Source: an uncultured bacterium (lineage in GTDB: Bacteria; Desulfobacterota; Desulfobaccia; Desulfobaccales; 0-14-0-80-60-11). Taken from it: a DNA stretch of 64,000 nt. Of the stretch, positions 7,055 through 14,984 are shown piece after piece (the stretch's first letter is position 1; every line of letters begins with the position of its first letter). Made by a program: the position numbers and the translations under genes. The stretch spans positions 27,747 to 91,746 of the forward strand of contig CALEAV010000038.1 of NCBI GenBank assembly GCA_937943575.1. The letters are read 5' to 3'. The notes under the pieces were generated by a model. The model was not told the DNA's origin and searched no databases. It was given only the letters and a program-made list of their open reading frames with translations.

Positions 7055-9442
7055 ATGGCCCAGGAAGCGGAAAAAGGCACCCACATCCCCTTACCCCCCC
7101 CTGCACCTCCGCTCCCCGCCCTTGGCTTGGAGAGCCCGGTCCAGTGCATCTCCTCGGAACCCTTCCGGACCATGGTGGAGGTGGCCCGGGACGGGATCTG
7201 CCTGGTGGATGCCACCGGGACCATCGTCTTCGTCAACCGGGGGTTTGCCCGACTGCTGGGGTGGGAGGTCTCCCAGCTGACCGGCCGGTCCCTCTTCGAG
7301 GTGGTGGTTCCGGAGCACCATGACCTCCTCACCGCCAAGCTGGAGCGGCGGCGCCGGGGGCTCTCGGACCTCTACGAAATGAGCCTGCGGCATCAGGAGG
7401 GCCGGGTGGTGCCCACCATGGTCTCCGCCGCGCCCATCATGGCGGAGGGCCGCTTCCTCGGGTCGGTGGCCATCTTCACCGACATCTCCGAGCAGAAGCG
7501 GGTGGAGCGGGAACTGCGGGAGACGGGCGAGTTCCTGGAGACCATCATCAACAGCATCACGGACAACCTCCTGGCCATCGACCCCCGCAGCTGCCGCATC
7601 ATCCTGGCCAACCACTCCTTCCTGAGTCACATCCACAAGGACCGGGAGAGCGTCTATCACCGGCCGTGCTACGAAGTGCTCCACCACCGGCAGGGGCCCT
7701 GCCAGGAAGCCGGGCTCCTGTGCCCGGTACAGGAGAGCGCCAAACAGAAGCGCCAGGTGCTGGTGGACAAGAATTTTGTCAACAGCCAGGGCCAGCTGCG
7801 CACCTATCAGATCGCCGCCTATCCCCATTTCGGCCAGGACGGCGAGGTGGATCTGGTCATCTGTCTGGAGCGGGATGTCACCGACCGGCGCAAGATGGAA
7901 GAGGCCTTGGCCTTCCGCTCCCGGGAGCTGCAAAAGACCCAGGTGCAGCTGGAAAAACTCTTCGACATCGCCCGGGAGCGCACCGCCAAACGCTCGGTGC
8001 CGGAGCTCCTGCACTTCCTGCACCATCTTATGCTGGAGGCCTTTCCGGGGGCGGAGCCCATCTTTCTGCTCCTGGAGGGGGAGCAGCGGCTGCTGTCCCT
8101 GGAGGAGTGCGCCACCGGCCTGCAGGACGCCCAGCGCCGGGTGGTGCGCCGCCTGGAACAGGCGGGGCTTCTGGGGGATTTCCTGCGCCGCCTCACCGCC
8201 CTGCTGACCCCCCAGGTCATCACCTTTGCCGACCCCGACCTGCCGCCCTACTTCCGGCTCTTTTCCAACATCTACCCGAGCTGGCTGGCCATGCCCATCC
8301 TGGCGCACCAGGAGTCCCTGGGCCTCTTTCTTCTGGGTTTCCATCATCACCAGAGCTTCACCCGGGAGGACCTGCACTTCTGTCATGCCTGCTTTGCCCA
8401 GGTGGGCTGTTACCTCCGCTATCTCCTCCGGCAAAAGGGGCGGGAGCTGTTCCCCGAGGCCGGGCTGCCGGAGGTCACCGGCTACGGGGAGATCATCGGC
8501 CAGAGCAAGAAGATGCAGGAGGTCTACCAGCTCATCAACCTGGTGAGCGGCACCGACGCCACGGTGCTCATCACCGGGGAGAACGGCACCGGCAAGGAGC
8601 TGGTGGCCCGCACCATCCACCGCCAGAGCAAGCGCAGCCGGGGGCCCTTCGTGGTGGCCAACTGCTCCGCCTACTCCCCCACTCTCCTGGAGAGCGAGCT
8701 CTTCGGGCACGAGAAGGGGGCCTTCACCGGGGCCATCCGCCGCAAGAAGGGCCGCTTCGAGCTGGCCCAGGGGGGCACCCTGTTTCTGGATGAGATCGGC
8801 GACATCCCCCCGGCCACCCAGGTGCTGCTCCTGCGTTTCCTGCAGGACCACTGCTTCGAGCGGGTGGGGGGGGAGGTGACCATAGAGGCGGATGTGCGGG
8901 TGCTGGCGGCCACCAACAAGGACCTCTACCGGGAGGCGCAGCAGGGGCGCTTCCGGGACGACCTCTACTACCGCCTCAACGTCATCACCATCCACCTGCC
9001 GCCGTTGCGGGAGCGCAAGGAGGACATCCCCCTTTTGTGCCAGCACTTCCTCAACAAGTACAACCTGAAGGAAGGCAAAAAGATCAGCAAGTTCTCCCCG
9101 GACGCCATGCAGGCCCTGATGGACTTCGACTGGCCGGGCAATGTCCGCCAGCTGGAGAACGCCATCAGCCATGCGGTGATCCTGGCCCAGGGGGAGATCA
9201 TCCGGCGCCGCCACCTGCCCCGCTTCCTCAAGGAGGAGGGGGAGGAGGCGGTCTCCACCTCCTTGGCGGAGACGGAGCGCCGGCTGATTCTGCGGGTGCT
9301 CAAGGAGTCCTCCTGGAACAAGCACGAGGCGGCCCGGCGCCTCAAGGTGAGCCGCAGCACCCTGTACAGCAAGATTCGGCGTTATGGTCTGTCCCAGGGT
9401 CCGGCGGAAGGGTCCGAATCTGGACAGAGGCTAACCACTTGA
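7055..9442 (+). CDS. Sigma-54 dependent transcriptional activator with PAS sensors
   Basis: A 795-residue enhancer-binding protein. Residues about 30-150 form a PAS domain (GICLVDATGTIVFVNRGFARLLGW). Residues about 160-280 form a second PAS (DNLLAIDPRSCRIILANHSF) followed by a Cys-bearing stretch CYEVLHHRQGPCQEAGLLC. A GAF-like or helical region spans about 300-460. The AAA+ module has Walker A GENGTGKE near 510, the sigma-54 contact loop GAFTGA and Walker [10 protein letters not shown]. The C-terminus is a Fis-type helix-turn-helix (EAARRLKVSRSTLYSKIRRYGL). It starts at ATG 7055 after AAAGGAG. It lies upstream of, and in line with, the CoA-transferase cluster, which it probably controls. The Cys cluster could sense redox state or bind Fe-S; that is inference. 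Confidence 0.92.
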   Translation: MAQEAEKGTHIPLPPPAPPLPALGLESPVQCISSEPFRTMVEVARDGICLVDATGTIVFVNRGFARLLGWEVSQLTGRSLFEVVVPEHHDLLTAKLERRRRGLSDLYEMSLRHQEGRVVPTMVSAAPIMAEGRFLGSVAIFTDISEQKRVERELRETGEFLETIINSITDNLLAIDPRSCRIILANHSFLSHIHKDRESVYHRPCYEVLHHRQGPCQEAGLLCPVQESAKQKRQVLVDKNFVNSQGQLRTYQIAAYPHFGQDGEVDLVICLERDVTDRRKMEEALAFRSRELQKTQVQLEKLFDIARERTAKRSVPELLHFLHHLMLEAFPGAEPIFLLLEGEQRLLSLEECATGLQDAQRRVVRRLEQAGLLGDFLRRLTALLTPQVITFADPDLPPYFRLFSNIYPSWLAMPILAHQESLGLFLLGFHHHQSFTREDLHFCHACFAQVGCYLRYLLRQKGRELFPEAGLPEVTGYGEIIGQSKKMQEVYQLINLVSGTDATVLITGENGTGKELVARTIHRQSKRSRGPFVVANCSAYSPTLLESELFGHEKGAFTGAIRRKKGRFELAQGGTLFLDEIGDIPPATQVLLLRFLQDHCFERVGGEVTIEADVRVLAATNKDLYREAQQGRFRDDLYYRLNVITIHLPPLRERKEDIPLLCQHFLNKYNLKEGKKISKFSPDAMQALMDFDWPGNVRQLENAISHAVILAQGEIIRRRHLPRFLKEEGEEAVSTSLAETERRLILRVLKESSWNKHEAARRLKVSRSTLYSKIRRYGLSQGPAEGSESGQRLTT

Positions 9443-9890
9443 TATAAATGGCAAAAGCCATTTGTGTCCTTGTGGCAGATGTTTTTTTGGACGGTGCCGG
9501 GGTCCACCACCGCCCCCGGGCTCAGGGGGCCAAAAAAAATATTTCGGCCAGGGTCCAGAAATTCTTGAGGAAAAGCCGCCCCGGACCAGGCACCTGAGAC
9601 CCCTGGCAAAGATTTTGTAACAGGATGAGGAGGGGAGGAAGGCCGATGGTGGGGCCTCGGGCTTCCCTCCCCTCCTTGTGCAACCCGACCATCCCCCATA
9701 ACTCAGGCGAAAGGAGGTGAGGTCAGGCTTTCTGCCCCCGCTCCGGACGGCCGGAGACGGGACGCCGGCAGGCAACCTTCAACCGGGAAGGCTGTGGCGA
9801 GCCCTGTGGCCGCCAGCCCCCCATGCCGTAACGGTAGGCATCTCCTGCATCACTCCTGGACGAACCACTTGCTGAATGGGAGGCCGCAAC
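9443..9890. other. 448-base regulatory region between activator and CoA-transferase genes
   Basis: No gene is supported. It begins with a perfect inverted repeat AAATGGC-AAAA-GCCATTT (9446-9463) right after the activator stop codon. Further on are a T-tract at 9482-9488, an A-tract at 9532-9539 and a sigma-54-like element at 9604-9619. The nonamer AACCACTTG occurs at both ends (9433-9441 and 9863-9871). The length and AT-rich patches suit an upstream activator site plus a bent-DNA promoter. Confidence 0.5.
9604..9619 (+). promoter_or_regulatory. Candidate sigma-54 (-24/-12) promoter
   Basis: TGGCAAAGATTTTGTA matches the sigma-54 consensus TGGCACG-N4-TTGCA at TGGCA, TTG and the final A with correct spacing. 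The usual GC of the -12 element is GT here. It lies 272 bases before the first CoA-transferase gene, just downstream of a gene for a sigma-54 activator. Confidence 0.35.
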
Positions 9891-11387
9891 ATGGCGAAAG
9901 AAAGAAGGGAAATCGAAATCAACAGTCGGGCTGACACCCTGCCGTTGATGGGGCCGGACGTCCGTCCCTGGCCCGTCACCCCGCCGCCTTCCCCGGAAGA
10001 GTGCATGAAGGTTTATGAGAAACGGAAGGCGGGGGAATTCGGGAAATTCCTGGAAGACAACCTGCGCCTGGATTACGTTTTCGAAAAGCCGGAAGCCCTC
10101 CAGGGCCTCAGGGTGCTGTGCAACGGCATCTGGCACATCAGCCGCATGTTCGCCACCAGCCTGCTGGCCGAACAGGGTGCCGAGGCCATCCACATCGAGC
10201 CCCCCACCGGCGACCCGCTGCGCCAGCTCACCCCCTTCGGCCGGGAAGAGTACATGCTGAAGGACAACGTCACCGGCGAGCCCTGCGGCCTGGATTTTCT
10301 CCATGAGTTCCGCAACGCCTACTCCATCACCCTGAACCTGGAGACCCCGGAGGGCCGGGAGATCTATAAGAAGCTGGCCATGCTGGTGGATGTCATCATC
10401 GAGTCCTGGCCGCCCGGCTACATGGACTCCCTGGGCATCGGCTACCGCCAGCTCTCCAAGCTCAATCCCAAGCTGGTCTACTGCTGGGTGGGGGAGCGCG
10501 GCCAGTGGGGCCCCATGAAGGATGAGGTCTCCAAATTCGGGCAGTGGATGCTGGATCCCTTCTCCGCCTGCGCCAACTCCTGGGTGCACAACACCGGCTT
10601 CCCGCCCGACCAGTGCCCCCGGGGCGGCAAGGGCGGCGACCCCATGCGCTCCGGCGCCTGGCTGCCCTCCTATGTCTGCGGCGAGCAGGCGGCGGCCAGC
10701 ATCCTGGCGGCCCTCTACTGGCGGGACTTCAACGGCGGCGGCGAAGGCCAGTTCATTGAGGTGACCGCCGCGGAGTCCCTGATGGACATCCTGGACTTCG
10801 ACATCACCTGGTACGGCTTCAACGCCTCCATCAAGGCCAGAACCGGCGCCTGGGACCCCAACCTCAACCAGTACGAGTGGAACCCCTGCAAGGACGGTTA
10901 CATGATGATCGGTGGCCAGACCGACCGGCTCTGGTACCGCATCGGCATGTGCATTGAGCGGGACCTGCCCCTGTTCGGCCGCCTCATCCACGAAGACCCG
11001 CTCCTCAAGGAGATGGCCGCCAGAAACGCCCTGCAGGCCCTGATCAAGACCTACACCGTCACCACCAAGTGGCTCAGGGACATCAACCGCATTGAGGCCG
11101 AGCAGAAGCTGATGGAATACGAGATCGCCGCCGGCCCGGTGCTCTACATCGACGAAGTGGCGGAGTTCCCGCACTTCAAGTATCGCCCCTGGGTGAACAC
11201 CAAAGAGACTCAGTTCTACGGCACGGTGATGTACTCCGAGTCCTGCGGGGCCTTCCAGCACCGCACCCCGGCCCGGGTGAAGGATCTGGGACGGCCGCTG
11301 GGCTATGACAACGGCGAGGTCTACAAAAAATACCTGGGTTACGGCCCCATGAAGCTCCGGGAACTCAAGGCGAAGGGGGTAATCTAA
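9891..11387 (+). CDS. Class III (CaiB/BaiF) CoA-transferase subunit lacking the catalytic Asp
   Basis: A 498-residue member of the CaiB/BaiF family. The N-terminal Rossmann-like part reads [34 protein letters not shown], and the family helix [20 protein letters not shown] follows near residue 270. The catalytic Asp normally lies four residues before the glycine of that helix. Here the position is Ser260 (LPSYVCG), so this subunit should not form the acyl-CoA-aspartyl intermediate. The next gene, with no base between them, encodes a paralogue that keeps the Asp. The pair resembles BbsE/BbsF, the two-subunit benzylsuccinate CoA-transferase. ATG 9891 is preceded by GGGAGG. The substrate is unknown; no benzylsuccinate synthase gene is in the window. 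Confidence 0.85.
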   Translation: MAKERREIEINSRADTLPLMGPDVRPWPVTPPPSPEECMKVYEKRKAGEFGKFLEDNLRLDYVFEKPEALQGLRVLCNGIWHISRMFATSLLAEQGAEAIHIEPPTGDPLRQLTPFGREEYMLKDNVTGEPCGLDFLHEFRNAYSITLNLETPEGREIYKKLAMLVDVIIESWPPGYMDSLGIGYRQLSKLNPKLVYCWVGERGQWGPMKDEVSKFGQWMLDPFSACANSWVHNTGFPPDQCPRGGKGGDPMRSGAWLPSYVCGEQAAASILAALYWRDFNGGGEGQFIEVTAAESLMDILDFDITWYGFNASIKARTGAWDPNLNQYEWNPCKDGYMMIGGQTDRLWYRIGMCIERDLPLFGRLIHEDPLLKEMAARNALQALIKTYTVTTKWLRDINRIEAEQKLMEYEIAAGPVLYIDEVAEFPHFKYRPWVNTKETQFYGTVMYSESCGAFQHRTPARVKDLGRPLGYDNGEVYKKYLGYGPMKLRELKAKGVI

Positions 11388-12818
11388 ATGGATTGGGAAA
11401 AAGAAATCCAGAAGCTGAAGGTGTGCGACTTCGAGGAACTTCCGGGCCCCAAGAGCAAGGAAGAGCTCGAAGAGATGAAGATGCCCTTCGAGGACTACTG
11501 CAAGCGGGTCTTCGATCCGGGCAACGAGTTCGTCAAGCCCGAGGCCCTGAAGGGCATCCGCTGGATGTCCACCACCATGTACATCTTCACCCCCCATTCG
11601 GTGGCCAACCTGGCGGAGCTGGGGGCGGAGTGCATCAAGATCGAGATGCCCCGCATGGGCGACCCCATGCGCCACACCTCCCCCTTCAACGAGGCCTACC
11701 TCTACCCGCTGCATGACACCCGGCCCATGACCGGGACGGGCTTGGGCTTCACCAACGCCAACGTCAATGAATATTTTATCACCCTGGACTACCACGTGCC
11801 GGAGGCCAAACCCATCTTCTACAACCTGGTGAAGATGAGCGACGGCCTCACCGAGTGCTACCGCCACGGCACCTTCGACCGCTGGAAGCAGGGCTACCGC
11901 CACGTCATGGAGATCAACCCCCGCTTCATCTACGTCTGGGGCGGCGGCTTCGGCTACGGCCCCAAGATCTTCGGCGGCTCCTATGACATCCTGGGCCAGG
12001 CCCACGCCGGCTTGGCCAGCATCACCGGCTGCCATGAGGACATGGGAGGCCACGCCACCAAGGCCACCAACTGGGTCATCGACTGGTATTCCGGCACCCA
12101 GATCACCGTGGCCATCCTGGCGGCCCTCTACTGGCGGGGCAAGACCGGGCTGGGCACCATGATCGAGTTCTCCCAGGTGCAGGCCGCCACCCGCATGATG
12201 GGCTATGCCGCGCCGCTGTACGGCCGCTTCGGCATCGTCCGCCAGCGCTGGGGCAACTGGGACACCCAGCTCTGCGTCCACGGCATCATCATGACCGGCA
12301 AGGTGGACTTCCCGGACGCCCAGAATCCCCAGGACCGGTTCGAGTCCCGCTACGTCATGGTGAGCGCCTTCCAGGACGCCGATTTCCAGGAGCTGTGCAA
12401 CGTCATCAAGAAGCCGGACCTCTACAGCCGCTACAAGACCCACAAGGAGCGGGTGGGCGCCCCGGCCCAGATCGAGATCTACAAGGCCATCGAGGACTGG
12501 GCGGCGGACAAGACCCGGTCCGAGGTGGTGCGCATCCTGAGGGAGGCGGGCATCCTGGCGGCGCCGGTGATGAATGACCGGGAAGTCTATGAGTGCGAGC
12601 ATTACCGGCTGCGGGGCACGGTGCGCTGGAATGACGACCCGCTCTTCGGGGACATTCTGATTCATAGCGGCTACAGCACCGGCCTGATGTCCAAGACCCC
12701 CCGGCGGCATCGCTGGCAGTGGCGGCCGGTGGGCGCGGACAACGTCAAGATCTACCACGAACTCCTGGGCTACCCGATGAGCAAGATCCAGGAACTCTAT
12801 GACAAGAACATCATCTAG
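11388..12818 (+). CDS. Class III (CaiB/BaiF) CoA-transferase subunit with catalytic Asp
   Basis: A 476-residue CaiB/BaiF-type CoA-transferase that starts on the base after the stop codon of the previous gene, so the two are translationally linked. The family helix reads [21 protein letters not shown]. The catalytic Asp is Asp232 in WVIDWYSG, four residues before the glycine. The N-terminal part ([22 protein letters not shown]) is the CoA-binding Rossmann half. Both subunits are longer than the usual 400 residues, with an N-terminal extension of about 60 residues. Predicted to be the active half of a heteromeric transferase moving CoA between an organic acid pair in the cytoplasm. The acids cannot be named from sequence. 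Confidence 0.87.
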   Translation: MDWEKEIQKLKVCDFEELPGPKSKEELEEMKMPFEDYCKRVFDPGNEFVKPEALKGIRWMSTTMYIFTPHSVANLAELGAECIKIEMPRMGDPMRHTSPFNEAYLYPLHDTRPMTGTGLGFTNANVNEYFITLDYHVPEAKPIFYNLVKMSDGLTECYRHGTFDRWKQGYRHVMEINPRFIYVWGGGFGYGPKIFGGSYDILGQAHAGLASITGCHEDMGGHATKATNWVIDWYSGTQITVAILAALYWRGKTGLGTMIEFSQVQAATRMMGYAAPLYGRFGIVRQRWGNWDTQLCVHGIIMTGKVDFPDAQNPQDRFESRYVMVSAFQDADFQELCNVIKKPDLYSRYKTHKERVGAPAQIEIYKAIEDWAADKTRSEVVRILREAGILAAPVMNDREVYECEHYRLRGTVRWNDDPLFGDILIHSGYSTGLMSKTPRRHRWQWRPVGADNVKIYHELLGYPMSKIQELYDKNII

Positions 12819-12835
12819 GCAGGGGGGTGAGACGC

Positions 12836-13324
12836 ATGTGTGACATCATCTGGTGCAAAAAGGATCTGGGTGACGGGAAGGTCTGCGACACCGTCAACTA
12901 CCTCGACCCCTACTGCTTCTGGAACTGGGAAGGCAAGGTGGCCTGTGCCCACTGCGGCACGGTCTACTACATCCACATGATCCAGGGCCACATGTATGCC
13001 GGTCCGGATGAGAAACCGGGCGAGAAGCCGGACATCTACCCCCTGTATGCGGACCAGCCCAACAACGGCTACTTCAACTACCTCCCCGGGATTGAGGGCC
13101 GCACCCGGCCCTACACCTGCCTGCCGCGCCACATCTACCTGGGCAAGGCGGACATGGTGAAGTTCAGCATCCGGGGGCGGCCGGTGCGGGGCTGGCGGCC
13201 GCAGCCGCCGTCCGCCGGCATCGCCGGCTCCCAGGGTTTCTTCTGGGACATCGAGAAGCTCTCTCCTGAGGTCTGGGAAGAATATCAGGAGAGGATCCGC
13301 AAAGGCGAAGTCAAGGACTGGTAA
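12836..13324 (+). CDS. Small Cys-rich (zinc-ribbon-like) protein of the CoA-transferase cluster
   Basis: A 162-residue protein I do not recognise. Cysteines cluster in the first 50 residues: MCDIIWC at the start, one in KVCD, one in PYCFW and a CAHCGTVYY knuckle, as in zinc ribbons. The rest is rich in Pro, Tyr and Trp with no membrane segment. ATG 12836 is preceded by AGGGGGGTGAG; an in-frame GTG at 12827 is possible. It lies 17 bases after the CoA-transferase gene and 15 before the next small gene, so it belongs to the same transcript. Accessory metal-binding subunits occur in several anaerobic ketone and aromatic pathways; a similar role is only a guess. Confidence 0.75.
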   Translation: MCDIIWCKKDLGDGKVCDTVNYLDPYCFWNWEGKVACAHCGTVYYIHMIQGHMYAGPDEKPGEKPDIYPLYADQPNNGYFNYLPGIEGRTRPYTCLPRHIYLGKADMVKFSIRGRPVRGWRPQPPSAGIAGSQGFFWDIEKLSPEVWEEYQERIRKGEVKDW

Positions 13325-13339
13325 GGGGAGGAGCGACGC

Positions 13340-13579
13340 ATGAGTGGCCACACCCAAAAGATGACCCCGGTGGAATTTCTGGCGCACGTGCTGACGCCGG
13401 AAAAGAAGACCGACCATATCTGCTGGCAGTGCAAGTACCTGAAATGGGTGCTCAAGGGCTCCGGCTTCCCGCCCGCCGACATCATCGGCTGGTGCAAGAA
13501 GATCCACTGGCCCCATTACTGGTGCATCCACGAAAACGACATCATCAAGAAGTGCTATGCCTTTGAGCAGAAAGCCTGA
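13340..13579 (+). CDS. 79-residue Cys/Trp-rich protein, possible metal or Fe-S binding
   Basis: Not recognised. Five cysteines are spaced C-x2-C-x20-C-x9-C-x9-C (CWQC, GWCKK, YWCIH, KKCYAF), each next to aromatic residues. This suits binding of a metal or a small Fe-S cluster. The layout recalls the tiny Fe-S subunits of glycyl-radical enzymes such as benzylsuccinate synthase, but no such catalytic subunit is present here. It starts at ATG 13340 after GGGGAGGAG. Its end overlaps the start of the next gene by 23 bases, indicating coupled translation. Confidence 0.72.
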   Translation: MSGHTQKMTPVEFLAHVLTPEKKTDHICWQCKYLKWVLKGSGFPPADIIGWCKKIHWPHYWCIHENDIIKKCYAFEQKA

Positions 13580-13916
13580 TCTGGATCCGGAAATCCGCCG
13601 CCAGCACGGGGTGGAGGAGCTGGATCACCTGCGCCGCCGGGTGGGCCTCTGGCGGGAGGACTTCCTCCGCCAGGCGCCCCCCGGGGGCGGCCGGGAATGG
13701 CTCTTCCTGGTGCGGGAATTCCACGCCGAGATCGACGAGTGGCTCTACCCCTACGTCCGCCGGCTGGTGGAAACCGAGCACATCACCGCCGTGGAGGGCG
13801 CCGATTTCATGGATTACTGCTACCGCCAGGTCCTGATGGTGGCACACCACCTCGGCATCATCGAGGATGTCCCGGAAGGGGCCGGATTTGACGCACTGCC
13901 TGTGATCTACCGCTAA
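13557..13916 (+). CDS. Small helical protein of unknown function
   Basis: A 119-residue soluble, mostly helical protein (HGVEELDHLRRRVGLWREDFLR and VREFHAEIDEWLYPYVRRLVETEHI). It contains a single Cys in FMDYCYRQ and several His residues. It begins inside the preceding Cys-rich gene in another frame, a 23-base overlap, and ends 14 bases before the next gene. This tight packing argues that it is a genuine part of the operon. I do not recognise the family and assign no function. Confidence 0.65.
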   Translation: MPLSRKPDLDPEIRRQHGVEELDHLRRRVGLWREDFLRQAPPGGGREWLFLVREFHAEIDEWLYPYVRRLVETEHITAVEGADFMDYCYRQVLMVAHHLGIIEDVPEGAGFDALPVIYR

Positions 13917-13930
13917 CAAGGAGGGTGAGC

Positions 13931-14365
13931 ATGCCCGAACTCGTTCGTGTCAGTGTGTGCGGCTTTGACCCCATGCTCGTCCGGGGTTATGTGAAGACCG
14001 GCTTTCGGGCCCTGTGGTTCTATCTCCCCGACGAGCTCTATGAAGACTACGACGTCCAGATCGGGGACAAGATCCAGGGGAAACTCCTGAAGGTCATCAA
14101 CCCCAAAGAGGAAGTGACCTTCACCCCCAATGAGGCCTTTGAGTGGGATACCAGCAAGGAGACCGGCTATGCCGTGGTCATCCCGGGCGAGGCCATCACC
14201 AAGTACGAGCTCACCGAGTTCCACTTCATCGAGATGGAACTGACCCACATCGTCACCAAGACGGGTGAGGTGAAAGAGATCTATCCCGGTGAGACCAAAA
14301 AGCGGAAATGGTGGCCGGACGGCAAGATGAAGCTGAGCTACTTCCTGCCCTACGCCGCGCCGTAA
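13931..14365 (+). CDS. Small beta-rich protein of unknown function, last gene of the cluster
   Basis: A 144-residue protein with alternating hydrophobic strands (VRVSVCGFDPMLVRGYVKTGFRALWFYLP, QIGDKIQGKLLKVINP, AVVIPGEAITKYELTEFHFIEMELTHIV), suggesting a beta barrel or sandwich. There is no signal peptide or membrane segment. ATG 13931 follows AAGGAGGG with good spacing. A 13-base-stem hairpin 18 bases after its stop closes the operon. The family is not recognised. By position it may be an assembly or substrate-binding partner of the CoA-transferase pair. Confidence 0.7.
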   Translation: MPELVRVSVCGFDPMLVRGYVKTGFRALWFYLPDELYEDYDVQIGDKIQGKLLKVINPKEEVTFTPNEAFEWDTSKETGYAVVIPGEAITKYELTEFHFIEMELTHIVTKTGEVKEIYPGETKKRKWWPDGKMKLSYFLPYAAP

Positions 14366-14382
14366 CGCCACCCATCTCTGCC

Positions 14383-14410
14383 GCGGCCCCCTCCCCCGGG
14401 AGGGGGCCGC
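14383..14410 (+). terminator. Strong hairpin at end of CoA-transferase operon
   Basis: GCGGCCCCCTCCC (14383-14395) pairs perfectly with GGGAGGGGGCCGC (14398-14410). The downstream bases are C/T-rich rather than a clean T-run, so it may act as a terminator or as a 3' stabiliser. Confidence 0.5.
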
Positions 14411-14555
14411 CCTTCTCTCCGCCCGGGGTCTCCTCCCTCCTCCTGCCGCGCCGCCGCCACTCCGGGACCGGAGTCCTGCCACATCAGGGTTGACGGATGC
14501 CGGACCAAAACCCCGGCATTCAGAAGAGCCAAACCTATCACAGAGAGGTGAGGTC

Positions 14556-14870
14556 ATGCGGGACGTGGTCAAAAAGAAGGTGGATGACATTGTGGAGGCC
14601 TTAAACGCCGGCAAGAAACCCGAGGATTTCGCCCAGGCCGCGCACGAGGATCCGTATGTCTTCATCATGGAGGCCGATGGCAGGCTCCTGGTGCACCCCA
14701 CCTTGCAGGGGGAGAGCCTCAAAGAGAAGGCCGGCCCGGTGTATGAGGAGGTGGCCAAGGGCACGGCGGAAGGCACCTTCGTGCGCTACCATTGGGCCGG
14801 GGCCAACAAGTGCACCTACGCCCGCCGCACCCAGGGAGGGCTCATCGTCGGCTGCGGCTTCAATGAATGA
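14556..14870 (+). CDS. Stand-alone single Cache/PAS-like domain protein
   Basis: A 104-residue protein that is almost entirely one small sensor domain. DPYVFIMEADGRLLVHP, GTFVRYHWAGANKCTYARR and GGLIVGCGFNE match the strand pattern of single Cache domains found outside the membrane in chemoreceptors and kinases. It has no signal peptide or membrane helix, so as annotated it would be cytoplasmic and without an output domain. ATG 14556 follows GAGAGGTGAGG. It sits between the CoA-transferase operon and the MBL hydrolase and may bind a small ligand or heme-like cofactor. Its job is unknown. Confidence 0.75.
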   Translation: MRDVVKKKVDDIVEALNAGKKPEDFAQAAHEDPYVFIMEADGRLLVHPTLQGESLKEKAGPVYEEVAKGTAEGTFVRYHWAGANKCTYARRTQGGLIVGCGFNE

Positions 14871-14984
14871 GGCCCAGGTGCTATACTGCCACCAGGCACC
14901 CGGCAGGTAATGCAAATCCCCTTCTCCTCCTCTCCGGCGGATGAAGGGGATTATTTCGAGGTACCAAGGAGATCCTCACACCCC

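Noticed and set aside
7091..9325. 744-codon minus-strand frame
   Set aside because: It mirrors the sigma-54 activator, which has complete AAA+ and HTH motifs. The mirror reading has no recognisable domain and low-complexity composition.
9446..9463. Inverted repeat AAATGGC-AAAA-GCCATTT as terminator of the activator gene
   Set aside because: The stem is AT-rich and the nearest T-run is about 20 bases away. It may be an operator or a weak structure, so it is only noted in the intergenic entry.
9504..9545. GCCCCC/GGGGGC stem followed by an A-tract as terminator
   Set aside because: For the plus strand a T-tract would be needed after the stem, and for the minus strand the T-tract precedes it. 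The orientation is wrong for intrinsic termination.
9723..12758. 1011-codon minus-strand frame
   Set aside because: It lies across the two CoA-transferase genes and the intergenic region and has His/Val/Gly-rich composition with no motif.
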